Origin: DATFDN01 sp963756495
GTDB lineage: Bacteria; Pseudomonadota; Alphaproteobacteria; Acetobacterales; Acetobacteraceae
NCBI GenBank assembly: GCA_963756495.1
Contig: CAVWNS010000005.1
Coordinates: 620,001 to 684,000, forward strand
Direction of reading: 5' to 3'
DNA: 64,000 nucleotides
Shown here: piece by piece, positions 54,574 through 63,148 of the stretch
How positions within the stretch are numbered: position 1 is the stretch's first letter
Layout of the letters: every line of letters starts with the position of its first letter
Notes under the pieces: model-generated
What the model saw: the letters and a program-made list of their open reading frames with translations, nothing else
What the model was told of the DNA's origin: nothing
Database searches by the model: none
Translations under genes and position numbers: made by a program

Positions 54574-57000
54574 ATGCCTGCATCTCGCCTGCGGCGATTC
54601 GGTTCCCTGCTCTCGCTAGCGCTCCTTGGCTCCTCCTGCGTGTCCCTCGCTCCGCCCGCCGGCGTGCGCGACGAGGCGATGCGCGCCGGACGCTCCCCGC
54701 CATCGTTTCCGGCCGCCGACGAGGACTATTTCGGCCGCATGGATGGCGGCCTCGCGCTGACCCCGGACGAGGTCAAGGGGCGCAACACCTGGCTGGTCTG
54801 GACCGGCGGCAATGACCAGTTCTGGAACGACGTGACCGCCTACACGTTCGGCTCGTTCGATCTGCTGAAGATCGTGTCGTCCTATCCGGGACTGAAATAC
54901 AGCAACAATAATCGTTGGAACTACCTCGGCCTCGTCAACGAGCCCTGCTTTCGGCGTCCCACCGGCCCCGACAAGGCGCGCTTCGGCCTGTGGCTCGACG
55001 TGCGCGACCCCGCCTGTCCCGCCGACCCGTTCGAGAACGCGCAGAAGTATCCGGGCGTGGCGATCGGCGCGCGTGGCGCGAACGGCCTGCCGGTCGGCTC
55101 GTATTACGGCTATGCCAGCGGCATCCTCGGCCTGCGCCTGTTCCCGAATCCCGATTTCGATGCGCAAGCCGCGCGCCGATGGGACCCGGTGCGCTACTAC
55201 ACCGATCCGAGCTACTACAACTCGAAGGACCTGGTGCGCCCGTACCGCGTCGGGATGTCCTGCGGCTTCTGCCATATCAGCCCGAACCCCGACAACCCGC
55301 CCGCCGATCCCGAGACCCCGCGCTGGGAGAACCTGAGTTCGCTGGTCGGTGCGCAGTATTTCTGGGTGGACCGCATCTTCAACTGGCAGTCCGACGAGTC
55401 GAACTACCTGTTCCAGATCCTGCACACGTCACGCCCCGGCTCGCTCGACACCTCGCTGGTGGCGACCGACTACATCAACAACCCGCGCACGATGAACGCG
55501 ATCTACAATGTCGGCCCGCGCCTCGACGCGGCGCTGCGCTGGGGCAAGGAGACGCTGGCGGGCGGAGAGCTGAACAACCGCCAGTTCAACGACACCGTCA
55601 GCAGCGGACCGCTGACCCGCTTCTTCCAGCCGCCCTCGACCGTCTGGACCCCGCACGTGCTGAAGGACGGCTCGGATTCCGTCGGCATCCTCGGCGCGCT
55701 GAACCGGGTCTACGTCAATATCGGGCTGTTCGGCGAGGAGTGGGTGCGCCACTTCCACCCGATCATCGGCGGCCAGAATCAGACGCCGATCACCATCGAC
55801 ACGCTGAACGCCAACTCCGCCTATTGGAACGCGACCGAGGCGCAGACCCCCGACATGGCGCTGTTCCTCCTGAAGGGGTCCTATCCGCACAAGCTGCGCG
55901 ATGCGCCGGGCGGGGCGGCCTACCAGACGGAGGGCGCCGCGACGCTGCGCCGGGGCCGGATCGTCTTCGCCGAGAACTGCGCGCGCTGCCACTCCAGCAA
56001 GGCCCCGCCGGCGCCGGTGGGCACGAATCCCGCCGACTGCACGGCCGCCGGCTACCTCGATTGCTGGAACCGCTACTGGGCGTGGACGCAGACCGAGGAC
56101 TTCAAGCGGCCGATGCGCGCGATCGTGCTGGCCGACGATTTCCTCGACAACAACTACCTGTCCAACGACATGCGCGTGCCGCTGACGCTGCTCCAGACCA
56201 ACGCGTGCAGCCCGCTGGCGACGAATTCGGTGCGCGGCGAGATCTGGAACGATTTCTCCTCGGAGACCTACAAGGACCTGCCCTCGGTCGGCACGATCAC
56301 GGTCTATGACCCGTTCACCGGCGCACAGCGTCCGTTCGTGATGCCAGCCGGTGGACGCGGCTACACGCGGGTTCCCTCGCTGATCAGCGTGTGGTCCACC
56401 GCGCCCTTCCTGCTCAACAACAGCGTCGGCACCTTCAACCCGAGCCCGTCGGTCGCGGCGCGCATGGCATCGTTCCAGGATTCCATCGCCCAGATGCTGT
56501 GGCCGGAACGGCGGCAGCACGACACGCTGCTCGGCGCCAAGGTGCCGGGCGTCATCGACCGCACCACCACGACGAGCTACCTGCGCATCCCGGCGGGTTA
56601 TCTGCCGGACTTCGTGCGCCGCTCCGAGGCCGTCTCCCGGCTCATCGCGCCGGCGCTGTTCAATGGGCAGGGCGGCATCGAGCTCGGCCCGATCCCCGCC
56701 GGAACCCCGGTCGATCTGCTCGCCAATCTCGACCCGCTACCGCCGATCGACGATCCGGGCCAGCGCCTGGCGCACGACGCGAAGGTCCTCAAGCTGCTGG
56801 TCTCCTTGCTGGGCGACCTGAAATCGCTGCCGCCCAACGCCACCGACGCTCAGGCGCGCAAGGTTTTCGCAAACCTTGCCGAGCCGCTGTTCGCGCTCAG
56901 CAAATGCCCCGACTACGTCGTCAACCGGGGGCACTATTTCGGCACGACGCTGGGCGATGCGGACAAGGCGGCGCTGATCGCCTTCCTCAAGACGTTCTGA
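54574..57000 (+). CDS. large lipoprotein c-type cytochrome with two haem sites
   Basis: 808 residues from ATG 54574 with GGGGAGG upstream. The signal peptide ends in LLGSSC, a lipobox, so it is probably anchored in a membrane facing the periplasm. Haem-binding motifs are CGFCH (residues 230-234) and CARCH (469-473). The rest shows long loops rich in aromatic residues and Asn (WLVWTGGNDQFWND, LKYSNNNRWNYLGLV). It is larger than the usual cytochrome subunits of membrane dehydrogenases. The next gene, 8 bp on, is a GMC flavoenzyme, so it probably accepts electrons from it. Confidence 0.85.
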   Translation: MPASRLRRFGSLLSLALLGSSCVSLAPPAGVRDEAMRAGRSPPSFPAADEDYFGRMDGGLALTPDEVKGRNTWLVWTGGNDQFWNDVTAYTFGSFDLLKIVSSYPGLKYSNNNRWNYLGLVNEPCFRRPTGPDKARFGLWLDVRDPACPADPFENAQKYPGVAIGARGANGLPVGSYYGYASGILGLRLFPNPDFDAQAARRWDPVRYYTDPSYYNSKDLVRPYRVGMSCGFCHISPNPDNPPADPETPRWENLSSLVGAQYFWVDRIFNWQSDESNYLFQILHTSRPGSLDTSLVATDYINNPRTMNAIYNVGPRLDAALRWGKETLAGGELNNRQFNDTVSSGPLTRFFQPPSTVWTPHVLKDGSDSVGILGALNRVYVNIGLFGEEWVRHFHPIIGGQNQTPITIDTLNANSAYWNATEAQTPDMALFLLKGSYPHKLRDAPGGAAYQTEGAATLRRGRIVFAENCARCHSSKAPPAPVGTNPADCTAAGYLDCWNRYWAWTQTEDFKRPMRAIVLADDFLDNNYLSNDMRVPLTLLQTNACSPLATNSVRGEIWNDFSSETYKDLPSVGTITVYDPFTGAQRPFVMPAGGRGYTRVPSLISVWSTAPFLLNNSVGTFNPSPSVAARMASFQDSIAQMLWPERRQHDTLLGAKVPGVIDRTTTTSYLRIPAGYLPDFVRRSEAVSRLIAPALFNGQGGIELGPIPAGTPVDLLANLDPLPPIDDPGQRLAHDAKVLKLLVSLLGDLKSLPPNATDAQARKVFANLAEPLFALSKCPDYVVNRGHYFGTTLGDADKAALIAFLKTF

Positions 57001-57008
57001 GCGCGAAG

Positions 57009-58964
57009 ATGGACAACGGGGCGCGCGTCTCGCGGCGACGGTTCGGCGGCGCCGCCGTCGCGATGGCGGCGAGCGCGGCCGGCCTCGGCGCCTGCGCCGG
57101 CGATCAGGCGAATCCGCTGTCCGGCGTCGCGCTCGGCCCGTCGGCGCCGGTCGAGTATATCGTCGTCGGATCGGGCGCGGGCGGCGGCCCGCTCGCCGCC
57201 AATCTCGCGCGGGCCGGGCACAAGGTCGTGCTGCTGGAAGCCGGCGACGACAGCGACGGCCCGGTCTATCAGGTTCCCGCGTTTCATCCTCTGGCCACCG
57301 AGGACCCGGCGCTGTCGTGGGCCTATTACGTGCGCCACTACGCCGACGACGCGCAGCAGCGCCGCGACAGCAAATACGTCGCCGACAAGGGCGGGATCTT
57401 CTATCCGCGCGCCGGGACGCTCGGCGGATGCACCGCGCACCACGCCATGATCACCGTGTGCGCCGACAACAGCGACTGGGACGGCATCGCGACGCTGACC
57501 GGCGATGCGTCCTGGGGCAGCGTCGCGATGCGTCCGTATTTCGAACGCCTGGAGCGATGCCGCTACCGCTCGCCGCTGTTCGACCGCGCCAGCCGCCACG
57601 GCTTCCAGGGCTGGCTCACGACCGGGGTCGCCGATCCGTTCCAGTTGGTGGGCGACACCAAGCTCCAGCGGATCGCGCTGGCGGCGGCGGACGGCGTCGG
57701 AGTGCAGGGCGTGCTCGATCCGCTGCTGCGCGGCGACCTCGATCCGAACGATTGGCGCGTGCTCACGTCCGCGACGGGCCGCAAAGGCCTGTTCAACGTC
57801 CCGGTCTCCATCCGCGACGGGCACCGCGTCGGCACCCGCGCGTATATCCAGGACACCGCCCGAGCCCTGCCGAACAACCTGATCGTCAAGACCAACGCGC
57901 TCGCCACGCAAGTCCTGTTCGACGGCGCGCGGGCGATCGGGATCGAGTATCTCGACGGCCCGCGCCTCTATCGCGCCGATGCGCGCGCGCCGACCTCAGG
58001 GCCGGAGCCGGTGCGCCAGCGCCTGCTCGCCACGCGCGAGATCATCCTCGCCGCCGGCGCCTTCAACAGCCCGCAGCTCCTGATGCTCTCCGGCATCGGG
58101 CCGCCCGACGAGCTGGCCCGGTACGGCATTCAGCTTCGCGTCGCGCTGCCCGGCGTCGGCGTCAATCTCCAGGATCGCTACGAGGTCGGCGTCGTCACCA
58201 GGATGGTCTCGGATTTCGCGCTGCTGGAGCCGTGCGCATTCCGCACGCCCGCGCCGGGCGGGCCGGTGGACCCGTGCTGGAGCGACTGGGTGAACCATGG
58301 CGGCGGCGTCTATGCGAACAACGGCGCGCTGATCGGCGTGATCCGCCGCTCGGTCGCCGCGCGTCCGGCGCCCGATCTGTTCATCTTCGGCATTCCGGGT
58401 TATTTCCGAGGATACTTTCCCGGCTATTCCCACTCGATCAAGCTGAAGAACTACTTCACCTGGGCCATCCTGAAGGCGCACACGCGCAACGATGCGGGCA
58501 CCGTGACGCTCCGCTCCGCCGACCCGCGCGACGTGCCCGCGATCGACTTCCATTACTTTGGTGAAGGCAATGACACCGAAGGCGAGGACCTCGCCTCCGT
58601 CGTCGCCGGCGTGGCCTTCGCGCGCGAGATGAACGCGCGGCTGTACGGCGCGGACCCGATCGCCGCGCAAGAAGCCGTGCCCGGCGCAACGGTCGCCACG
58701 CCCGACGAGGTGGCCCGCTACGTGCAAAACGAAGCCTGGGGCCACCACGCCTCCTGCACCAACCGCATGGGCAAGCCGGGCGAACCCCTGGCCGTGGTGG
58801 ACAGCCGCTTCCGCGTCCTCGGCACGCAAGGTTTGCGCGTGGTGGACGCCTCGGTGTTCCCCCGCATTCCGGGGTTCTTCATCGTGACGCCGATCTACAT
58901 GATCAGCGAGAAGGCGAGCGATGTGATTTTGGCGGAGGCGCGGGAGGGGGCGGAGGCTGCGTGA
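57009..58964 (+). CDS. GMC-family oxidoreductase with Tat-like signal
   Basis: 651 residues from ATG 57009. The N-terminus SRRRFGGAAVAMAASAAGLG is a Tat-type signal, followed by a possible lipobox LGAC. The FAD domain begins YIVVGSGAGGGPLAANLARAG with LLEAGDD; GGCTAHHAMITVCADNSDWD and EIILAAGAFNSPQLLMLSGI are GMC signatures. The C-terminal active-site His is in WGHHASCTNRMG, while the usual second His/Asn region reads PGFFIVTPIYMISEKAS and is not clearly conserved. It likely oxidises an alcohol or sterol-like substrate in the periplasm and passes electrons to the upstream cytochrome. Confidence 0.9.
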   Translation: MDNGARVSRRRFGGAAVAMAASAAGLGACAGDQANPLSGVALGPSAPVEYIVVGSGAGGGPLAANLARAGHKVVLLEAGDDSDGPVYQVPAFHPLATEDPALSWAYYVRHYADDAQQRRDSKYVADKGGIFYPRAGTLGGCTAHHAMITVCADNSDWDGIATLTGDASWGSVAMRPYFERLERCRYRSPLFDRASRHGFQGWLTTGVADPFQLVGDTKLQRIALAAADGVGVQGVLDPLLRGDLDPNDWRVLTSATGRKGLFNVPVSIRDGHRVGTRAYIQDTARALPNNLIVKTNALATQVLFDGARAIGIEYLDGPRLYRADARAPTSGPEPVRQRLLATREIILAAGAFNSPQLLMLSGIGPPDELARYGIQLRVALPGVGVNLQDRYEVGVVTRMVSDFALLEPCAFRTPAPGGPVDPCWSDWVNHGGGVYANNGALIGVIRRSVAARPAPDLFIFGIPGYFRGYFPGYSHSIKLKNYFTWAILKAHTRNDAGTVTLRSADPRDVPAIDFHYFGEGNDTEGEDLASVVAGVAFAREMNARLYGADPIAAQEAVPGATVATPDEVARYVQNEAWGHHASCTNRMGKPGEPLAVVDSRFRVLGTQGLRVVDASVFPRIPGFFIVTPIYMISEKASDVILAEAREGAEAA

Positions 58965-60144
58965 TAGTGGCGGCGTTGTGGCCGTGAGGATCGATCGCCA
59001 GTTCAATCATGTGGTGATCGCTTGGCTTGTGCTTCCTCGGTATCTCGTTGCGCCATGGGGTCCTGATTATGCCATCCTTAGCCAGCTCGACGCAGATGTC
59101 CTTCACGTCCGTCACGCGCAAGACGAAAGCTGGAAGGATCGTCTGCCAGACCTCGGAAAACCGCGGTGCCTTCGGACTCTCTTTTAAATGCGCCACAAGC
59201 CATGCCTTTGCTTGTTGGTGCTGCGCGGCGACAAGGGTGTTGATCGGGTCCGGGAACGTCAGGCCGCCGGTGGCGAACATGTCCTGTTGGCCCGTCTTCT
59301 GCTCGAAAATGACCATCTTCGCCTGGGAGCGCCTGCGGTCATGGTCACGAAGTGCGACGTATTCGATCTCCCGAAAAGCTTCAAGACCCGCAGGACTGCG
59401 AGTGCCATACGCAATGGAGAAGTGAGGACGATCCGCGAGCTTAGCGATACGGGTGGATAGGACGTAATTGAACCCCCCAGCTACTCGAAATTGGTTACAA
59501 AATAGCTTCTCTACTGCGGCGCCAATAGGCAGACTGGTGTCGAGACGCTGCTTCCAATCGCGCCCACCCAGGATATCGTTAAACGAAGCGCTATTCTTCG
59601 GATCATCCCAACCCGCGAATCGATTGATATGGTCGAACATGTAATTGACCAAGACCTCCCCAGGGTGGTGCGTCAGGATCGGCGCTATCTTCTCGAACCC
59701 ATAATCAGTCCAGCCCGTCGGATCGATAAAGGTCAGTGCGAATGAGTTTCCGACGAAATTCATTATCGCTGGAACGGCGCTTTCAAACTGCCCCTGAAAT
59801 GTGGCGACGCGGAAGCCATTCGCCGGATCGTCGTGGGCCATGACGGCGTCCTTGAGCTGCTGATAAGCCTTCGCGTTTTCCTCGACGAAGAAACAACGAG
59901 TCTCGCGCTGCGTCCCATCTTTTTTGAGCTGCTGGTGCGCGTCTTTCAGGACCCCTATGCCGATCATAAACGAGGTATCAGAGAAGTCCTTTGTCTTTGA
60001 CTCCCACGGTCCCGAAAAGCCATCGACGTAAGTCAGGGCGGAATGGCGTCCCTGAAGGATTTTGAACGCCAACGTCTGGAGATATCGCTTCAGGACGAAG
60101 TGCTTGGCTGCCGTCTGCTCGCGTCCGACGTATGCTTCATTCAT
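58903..60144 (-). CDS. tcmP: three-Cys-motif partner protein TcmP
   Basis: 413 residues from ATG 60144. It starts YVGREQTAAKHFVLKRYLQT and has the TcmP landmarks LTYVDGFSGPWESK, RCFFVEENAKAYQQL and SFALTFIDPTGWTDYGFEKI, which resemble a methyltransferase-like Rossmann core. The last 35 residues are Pro/Ser-rich and run 62 bp into the end of the convergent GMC gene, so the natural end may be nearer 58990. It lies 15 bp downstream of its usual partner, a three-Cys-motif (DUF5131) gene. Function is not established. Confidence 0.88.
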   Translation of the reverse strand: MNEAYVGREQTAAKHFVLKRYLQTLAFKILQGRHSALTYVDGFSGPWESKTKDFSDTSFMIGIGVLKDAHQQLKKDGTQRETRCFFVEENAKAYQQLKDAVMAHDDPANGFRVATFQGQFESAVPAIMNFVGNSFALTFIDPTGWTDYGFEKIAPILTHHPGEVLVNYMFDHINRFAGWDDPKNSASFNDILGGRDWKQRLDTSLPIGAAVEKLFCNQFRVAGGFNYVLSTRIAKLADRPHFSIAYGTRSPAGLEAFREIEYVALRDHDRRRSQAKMVIFEQKTGQQDMFATGGLTFPDPINTLVAAQHQQAKAWLVAHLKESPKAPRFSEVWQTILPAFVLRVTDVKDICVELAKDGIIRTPWRNEIPRKHKPSDHHMIELAIDPHGHNAATITQPPPPPAPPPKSHRSPSR

Positions 60145-60159
60145 GGAATCTGCAATCTA

Positions 60160-60916
60160 TTAGGCTGGAACAGAGAAAGCCGTCTGGTCAGTATAGCGGG
60201 AAGGTAGCTGGTTCCACTCGAGTCCGTCGAGTGTTCGACCGCCTGCCTTGGGGCGATACCCCCCCCATTGCTTGAAGAAGAACGAAGCTCCTGCAGCAAC
60301 GCATTGGTCACGGACCTCCCGCACCCACTGCGCCTCCATCGGGCGGGCCTTGGGGCCGCTCTCGCCGCCAACGATGACCCAGTCAATCCCAGCAAGGTCA
60401 AGCCTGCCCACGGACCCGATCAACGGCTCGATTGAAAGAAAGCGCAGGGAGGCGTTCGTCGCCTGCATGTGGCGGATGCGGGATTTCTTGGTTCCATCCT
60501 CGATCGAGCTTCCCAGCCAGATGTGGAATGGCGCCGGCCCGTCCCTGTAACGCTGGTTGACGTAGTCGCGGAGTCGCGAACTGCGCTTGGTCAGGATCTG
60601 GAAAGTATGCCAGTCTGCCTTGTCCATTGTGTCGAAGACCTTGTCGACGAACGAGACCGGCACTCCCTTGTGGAACAGGTCCGACATGGAGTTCACGAAT
60701 ATCATCTTCGGCTGGCGCCAGTTAAGGGGCTGGGTGAGGCGCTCAGACCGCAGCGTCAGGTCGAAGCCGTTCTCGAACGGGTGGCCTTGTCACTCCCCTG
60801 AAACGTTCGGAGAAGCGTTGGGCATAGCAGTTGTCGCAGCCTGCACTGATCTTGGTGCAGCCAGTAACCGGATTCCAGGTCGCGTCCGTCCATTCGATAG
60901 CGGTTGTCTCGGCCAT
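60160..60916 (-). pseudogene. DUF5131 (phage Gp37/Gp68-like) three-Cys-motif protein, frameshifted
   Basis: From ATG 60916 the protein reads TTAIEWTDATWNPVTGCTKI then SAGCDNCYAQRFSERFRGVT, giving the three-cysteine C-x7-C-x2-C motif, the presumed iron-sulfur site of this radical-SAM-like family. Near 60788 one extra base shifts the frame; the rest continues GHPFENGFDLTLRSERL, KMIFVNSMSDLFHKGV, WHTFQILTKRS, HIWLGSSIED, WVIVGGESGPKARPM and FFFKQWGG to 60160. It is the expected partner of TcmP immediately downstream. The frameshift may be a base-call error. Confidence 0.88.
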
Positions 60917-61135
60917 GCGCGCCCCTGAGAATATAATCAGAACCTACGCTACTTGGCCTTGTTAAGGAAGACCAAACTGGCGGGTTGAGCTAGGCGGCCG
61001 GAGCACACGGGTTGCATTGTCAAGAATGCAACCTTAAGGGTTAGGGCCGAATGAGTGGGAGCCTGCAAAGCCGCCGCCTATCGCACATCGAACGGCGTCA
61101 CTTCCGCGCCTCCATGTAGGATCGCAGCACGGCGT
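60917..61135. other. intergenic region left of brnA
   Basis: About 220 bp with no gene. It includes a 5-bp AT-rich zone near 60925-60935 and should hold the promoter of the DUF5131/tcmP pair. Confidence 0.4.
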
Positions 61136-61366
61136 TCATGCGGGACAGATGGCCTTTGCCCTGGCGCGGAACCACTCCAGCACGTCGCTATCGAGCCGCA
61201 GATGCACCGACGTCTTGCTGGACGGCATGATGACGCGGGCCAATTCCCAGAAACCGTCGTCGAGCGGGAAAACTGGCGCATCGGCGCGGGTCCGCGTTTT
61301 CCCCTGTGCGCGGAGCTGTTTAAGTTCCTCGAGAGAGTATCGCCGAATATCTTCTTTTTCCGTCAT
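61136..61366 (-). CDS. brnA: BrnA-like antitoxin
   Basis: 76 residues from ATG 61366. It has the antitoxin start EKEDIRRYSLEELKQLRAQG, a central acidic loop, and the C-terminal ribbon-helix-helix-type segment SSKTSVHLRLDSDVLEWFRA. In BrnTA systems the antitoxin is the second gene and overlaps the toxin, as here (47-bp overlap). The toxin is truncated, so this copy may be a solitary antitoxin. Confidence 0.85.
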   Translation of the reverse strand: MTEKEDIRRYSLEELKQLRAQGKTRTRADAPVFPLDDGFWELARVIMPSSKTSVHLRLDSDVLEWFRARAKAICPA

Positions 61367-61560
61367 CGTCCACCTTCGATGCGCTGATAATGCGGCGCGT
61401 TGCTCCCCGCCACGTGTAGGCAACCACGTAATATTGCTCGTCGACCTGCCCCAAGGCGCGGAAGCGGCATCCACCATATTCCGCGCGGGTGTCCTCGGCT
61501 TCGAACACAGCATTTTCGAAAATCACACCGATCTCCAGCCCGGAACCGCGTCTTCGCCCT
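61320..61560 (-). pseudogene. brnT: BrnT-like toxin, 5' end replaced
   Basis: The C-terminal two thirds are clear: GVIFENAVFEAEDTRAEYGG, YVVAYTWRGATRRIISASKV and RRYSAIL. The usual start with DPAKAxxNxxKHG is missing. Upstream of about 61560 the sequence instead matches part of an alpha/beta-hydrolase gene like the one at 62360-63148. The remaining open frame to 61631 would start with unrelated residues. The toxin is most likely inactive. Confidence 0.7.
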
Positions 61561-61568
61561 CCCACGGG

Positions 61569-61606
61569 CCAGCGGCTCCACCAGGGCTGGCGGTCGCAGC
61601 CGGTCC
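61569..61606. repeat. fragment copied from an alpha/beta-hydrolase gene
   Basis: 38 bp match 62479-62516 at 35 positions. On the minus strand both encode DRLRPPALVEPLAR. Here it is only a scrap fused to the truncated brnT. Confidence 0.7.
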
Positions 61607-61663
61607 AGTTCACCGACGACATCGCCCGCATTTGGTGCTACAGTGATGATCAACGGAGGGCCA

Positions 61664-61942
61664 ATGGGCGCGATCCAACTTCCCGACGAACTCCAGCGCG
61701 TGATCGAGGGAGAGGTCGCGGAAGGTCGTGCCGCGAGTGCGGCCGCGTTCCTGGAGGAAGCCGTGCTTCGCCTCGTTGAGGACGCCCACGCTGAGGAAGA
61801 AGAGACCCATCGGGCCGCCCAGGCCGGCATCGCCGACGCGGAGGCGGGCCGCTACACGATCGTGGGGACGCCGGAGGACGGCCAGCGTCTGCACGCGCGC
61901 ATGATGGCGCGGCTACGCGAGCGCCTGGCTGCCGACAAATAG
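61664..61942 (+). CDS. ParD-like ribbon-helix-helix antitoxin
   Basis: 92 residues from ATG 61664, with GGAGGG upstream. It starts GAIQLPDELQRVIEGEVAEG and has SAAAFLEEAVLRLVEDAHAE, the ParD/CopG fold, then an acidic C-terminal half that would wrap the toxin. The next gene, a ParE-like toxin, begins at once after its stop. The toxin is frameshifted. Confidence 0.85.
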   Translation: MGAIQLPDELQRVIEGEVAEGRAASAAAFLEEAVLRLVEDAHAEEEETHRAAQAGIADAEAGRYTIVGTPEDGQRLHARMMARLRERLAADK

Positions 61943-62310
61943 GTGGCCTACCGCCTCGAGCGGGCGGCAGAGGACCAGATCGACGCAATCCTGCTCGAAA
62001 GCGCGCGCCTGCACGGGATCGAGGCCGCCGGTCGCTACAACCTGCTGATCCTGGCGGCGATGGCGGCACTCGGCGACGATCCGCGGCTGCTCGGCTCCAG
62101 CGAAATCCCCCAACTCCCGGAATCCGTGCCTATCCGACGCGACTGAGCCGGACGAGGATCGACCCGGCGCGGCGCGTCCGAGCCCCGCGACACCTCATCG
62201 TCTATCGCGTGGCGGCCGATAGCGTCGTCGAGGTTCTCGGCGTGGTCCATGACCGGATGGTGTTGTCCCGCGCAGCGCGACGGGCCGTCAGAGACGCCGA
62301 CAAGGCTTGA
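61943..62310 (+). pseudogene. ParE/RelE-like toxin, frameshifted
   Basis: From GTG 61943 the frame reads AYRLERAAEDQIDAILLESA and AAGRYNLLILAAMAALGDDP, a ParE N-half. It ends early at 62146. In the next frame YPTRLSRTRIDPARRVRAPR then HLIVYRVAADSVVEVLGVVH and DRMVLSRAARR complete a ParE-like toxin to 62310. The length is 368 bases, so one base is gained or lost near 62130. With an intact antitoxin next to it, a dead toxin is plausible, but a base-call error would give the same picture. Confidence 0.82.
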
Positions 62311-62359
62311 GCGGTGGATAGCGAGCCGCCTGACCGCAGCGCCCCCCGTCGGACTCCGC

Positions 62360-63148
62360 TCACATCCCAACCGACCCCAAAAACCCCCCGATCGCCTCCA
62401 CCACGATCCAAGGCGTTTGCACCGCCATGAAGTGCCCGGTCTCCAACGCCTGGAACCGCGCATTCGACATCTTCCGCGCCAGCGGCTCCACCAGCGCCGG
62501 CGGGCGCAGCCGGTCCTTGGTGCCGGCCAGCAGCAGGGCAGGGCACGCAATCCCGGCCAGTTCCTCCTCGACCGTCGCCTCGACCAGCATCCGGTAAATG
62601 GCCCCGTAGCTCTCCGGGTCGTTGGCGAGCCAGCGGGCGCGGAAGCGGCGGTACTGCTCGAGGTCGTGGCGGACCTCGGGCGGGTAGGACGCGGCGAAGC
62701 TCTCCTCGATCACCCCGGCCGGGCCGCCCCGCTCGATCGCCTCGGCCCGCGCGATCGTGCCCGCGCGCCGGTCGGGCGAAACCCCGGTCGCCGGACCCAT
62801 CGCGACCAGGGCTGCGATGCGGTCGGGGAAGCGCGCCGCCGTGTGCAGCACGATGCCGCCACCCACCGCGCAGCCGGCGAGCGCCACCCGTCCGATGCCG
62901 AGCGCATCCAGCAGCGCGATCAGATCCTCGGCCATGATGTCGAACGTCACCGCGCCGCGAATCTTCTCCGACTGCCCGGCCCCGCGCGTGTCATAGCACA
63001 GCACGCGGCGCGTCGCGGCGAGCGCGGGCAGCACCTGATCCCAGCTCTCCAACGTGCCGCCCATCTCATGCACCAGCACCAGCGTGCTCGGCCCGTCGCC
63101 GGTAACATCGTAGCGCAAGGCCGTGCCGTTGACCTCGATCCAGTTCAT
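62360..63148 (-). CDS. alpha/beta hydrolase, 3-oxoadipate enol-lactonase-like, Cys nucleophile
   Basis: 262 residues from ATG 63148, overlapping the CoA-transferase stop. The fold is clear: oxyanion-loop LVHEMGGTLESWDQVLPAL, YDTRGAGQSEK, the nucleophile elbow AGCAVGGG, acid LAGTKDRLRPP and base ETGHFMAVQTPW. The predicted triad is C93, D212, H239. Most PcaD-like enzymes have Ser at the elbow; Cys is used by dienelactone hydrolases. Position after a CoA-transferase suggests a beta-ketoadipate-type pathway. Confidence 0.88.
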   Translation of the reverse strand: MNWIEVNGTALRYDVTGDGPSTLVLVHEMGGTLESWDQVLPALAATRRVLCYDTRGAGQSEKIRGAVTFDIMAEDLIALLDALGIGRVALAGCAVGGGIVLHTAARFPDRIAALVAMGPATGVSPDRRAGTIARAEAIERGGPAGVIEESFAASYPPEVRHDLEQYRRFRARWLANDPESYGAIYRMLVEATVEEELAGIACPALLLAGTKDRLRPPALVEPLARKMSNARFQALETGHFMAVQTPWIVVEAIGGFLGSVGM

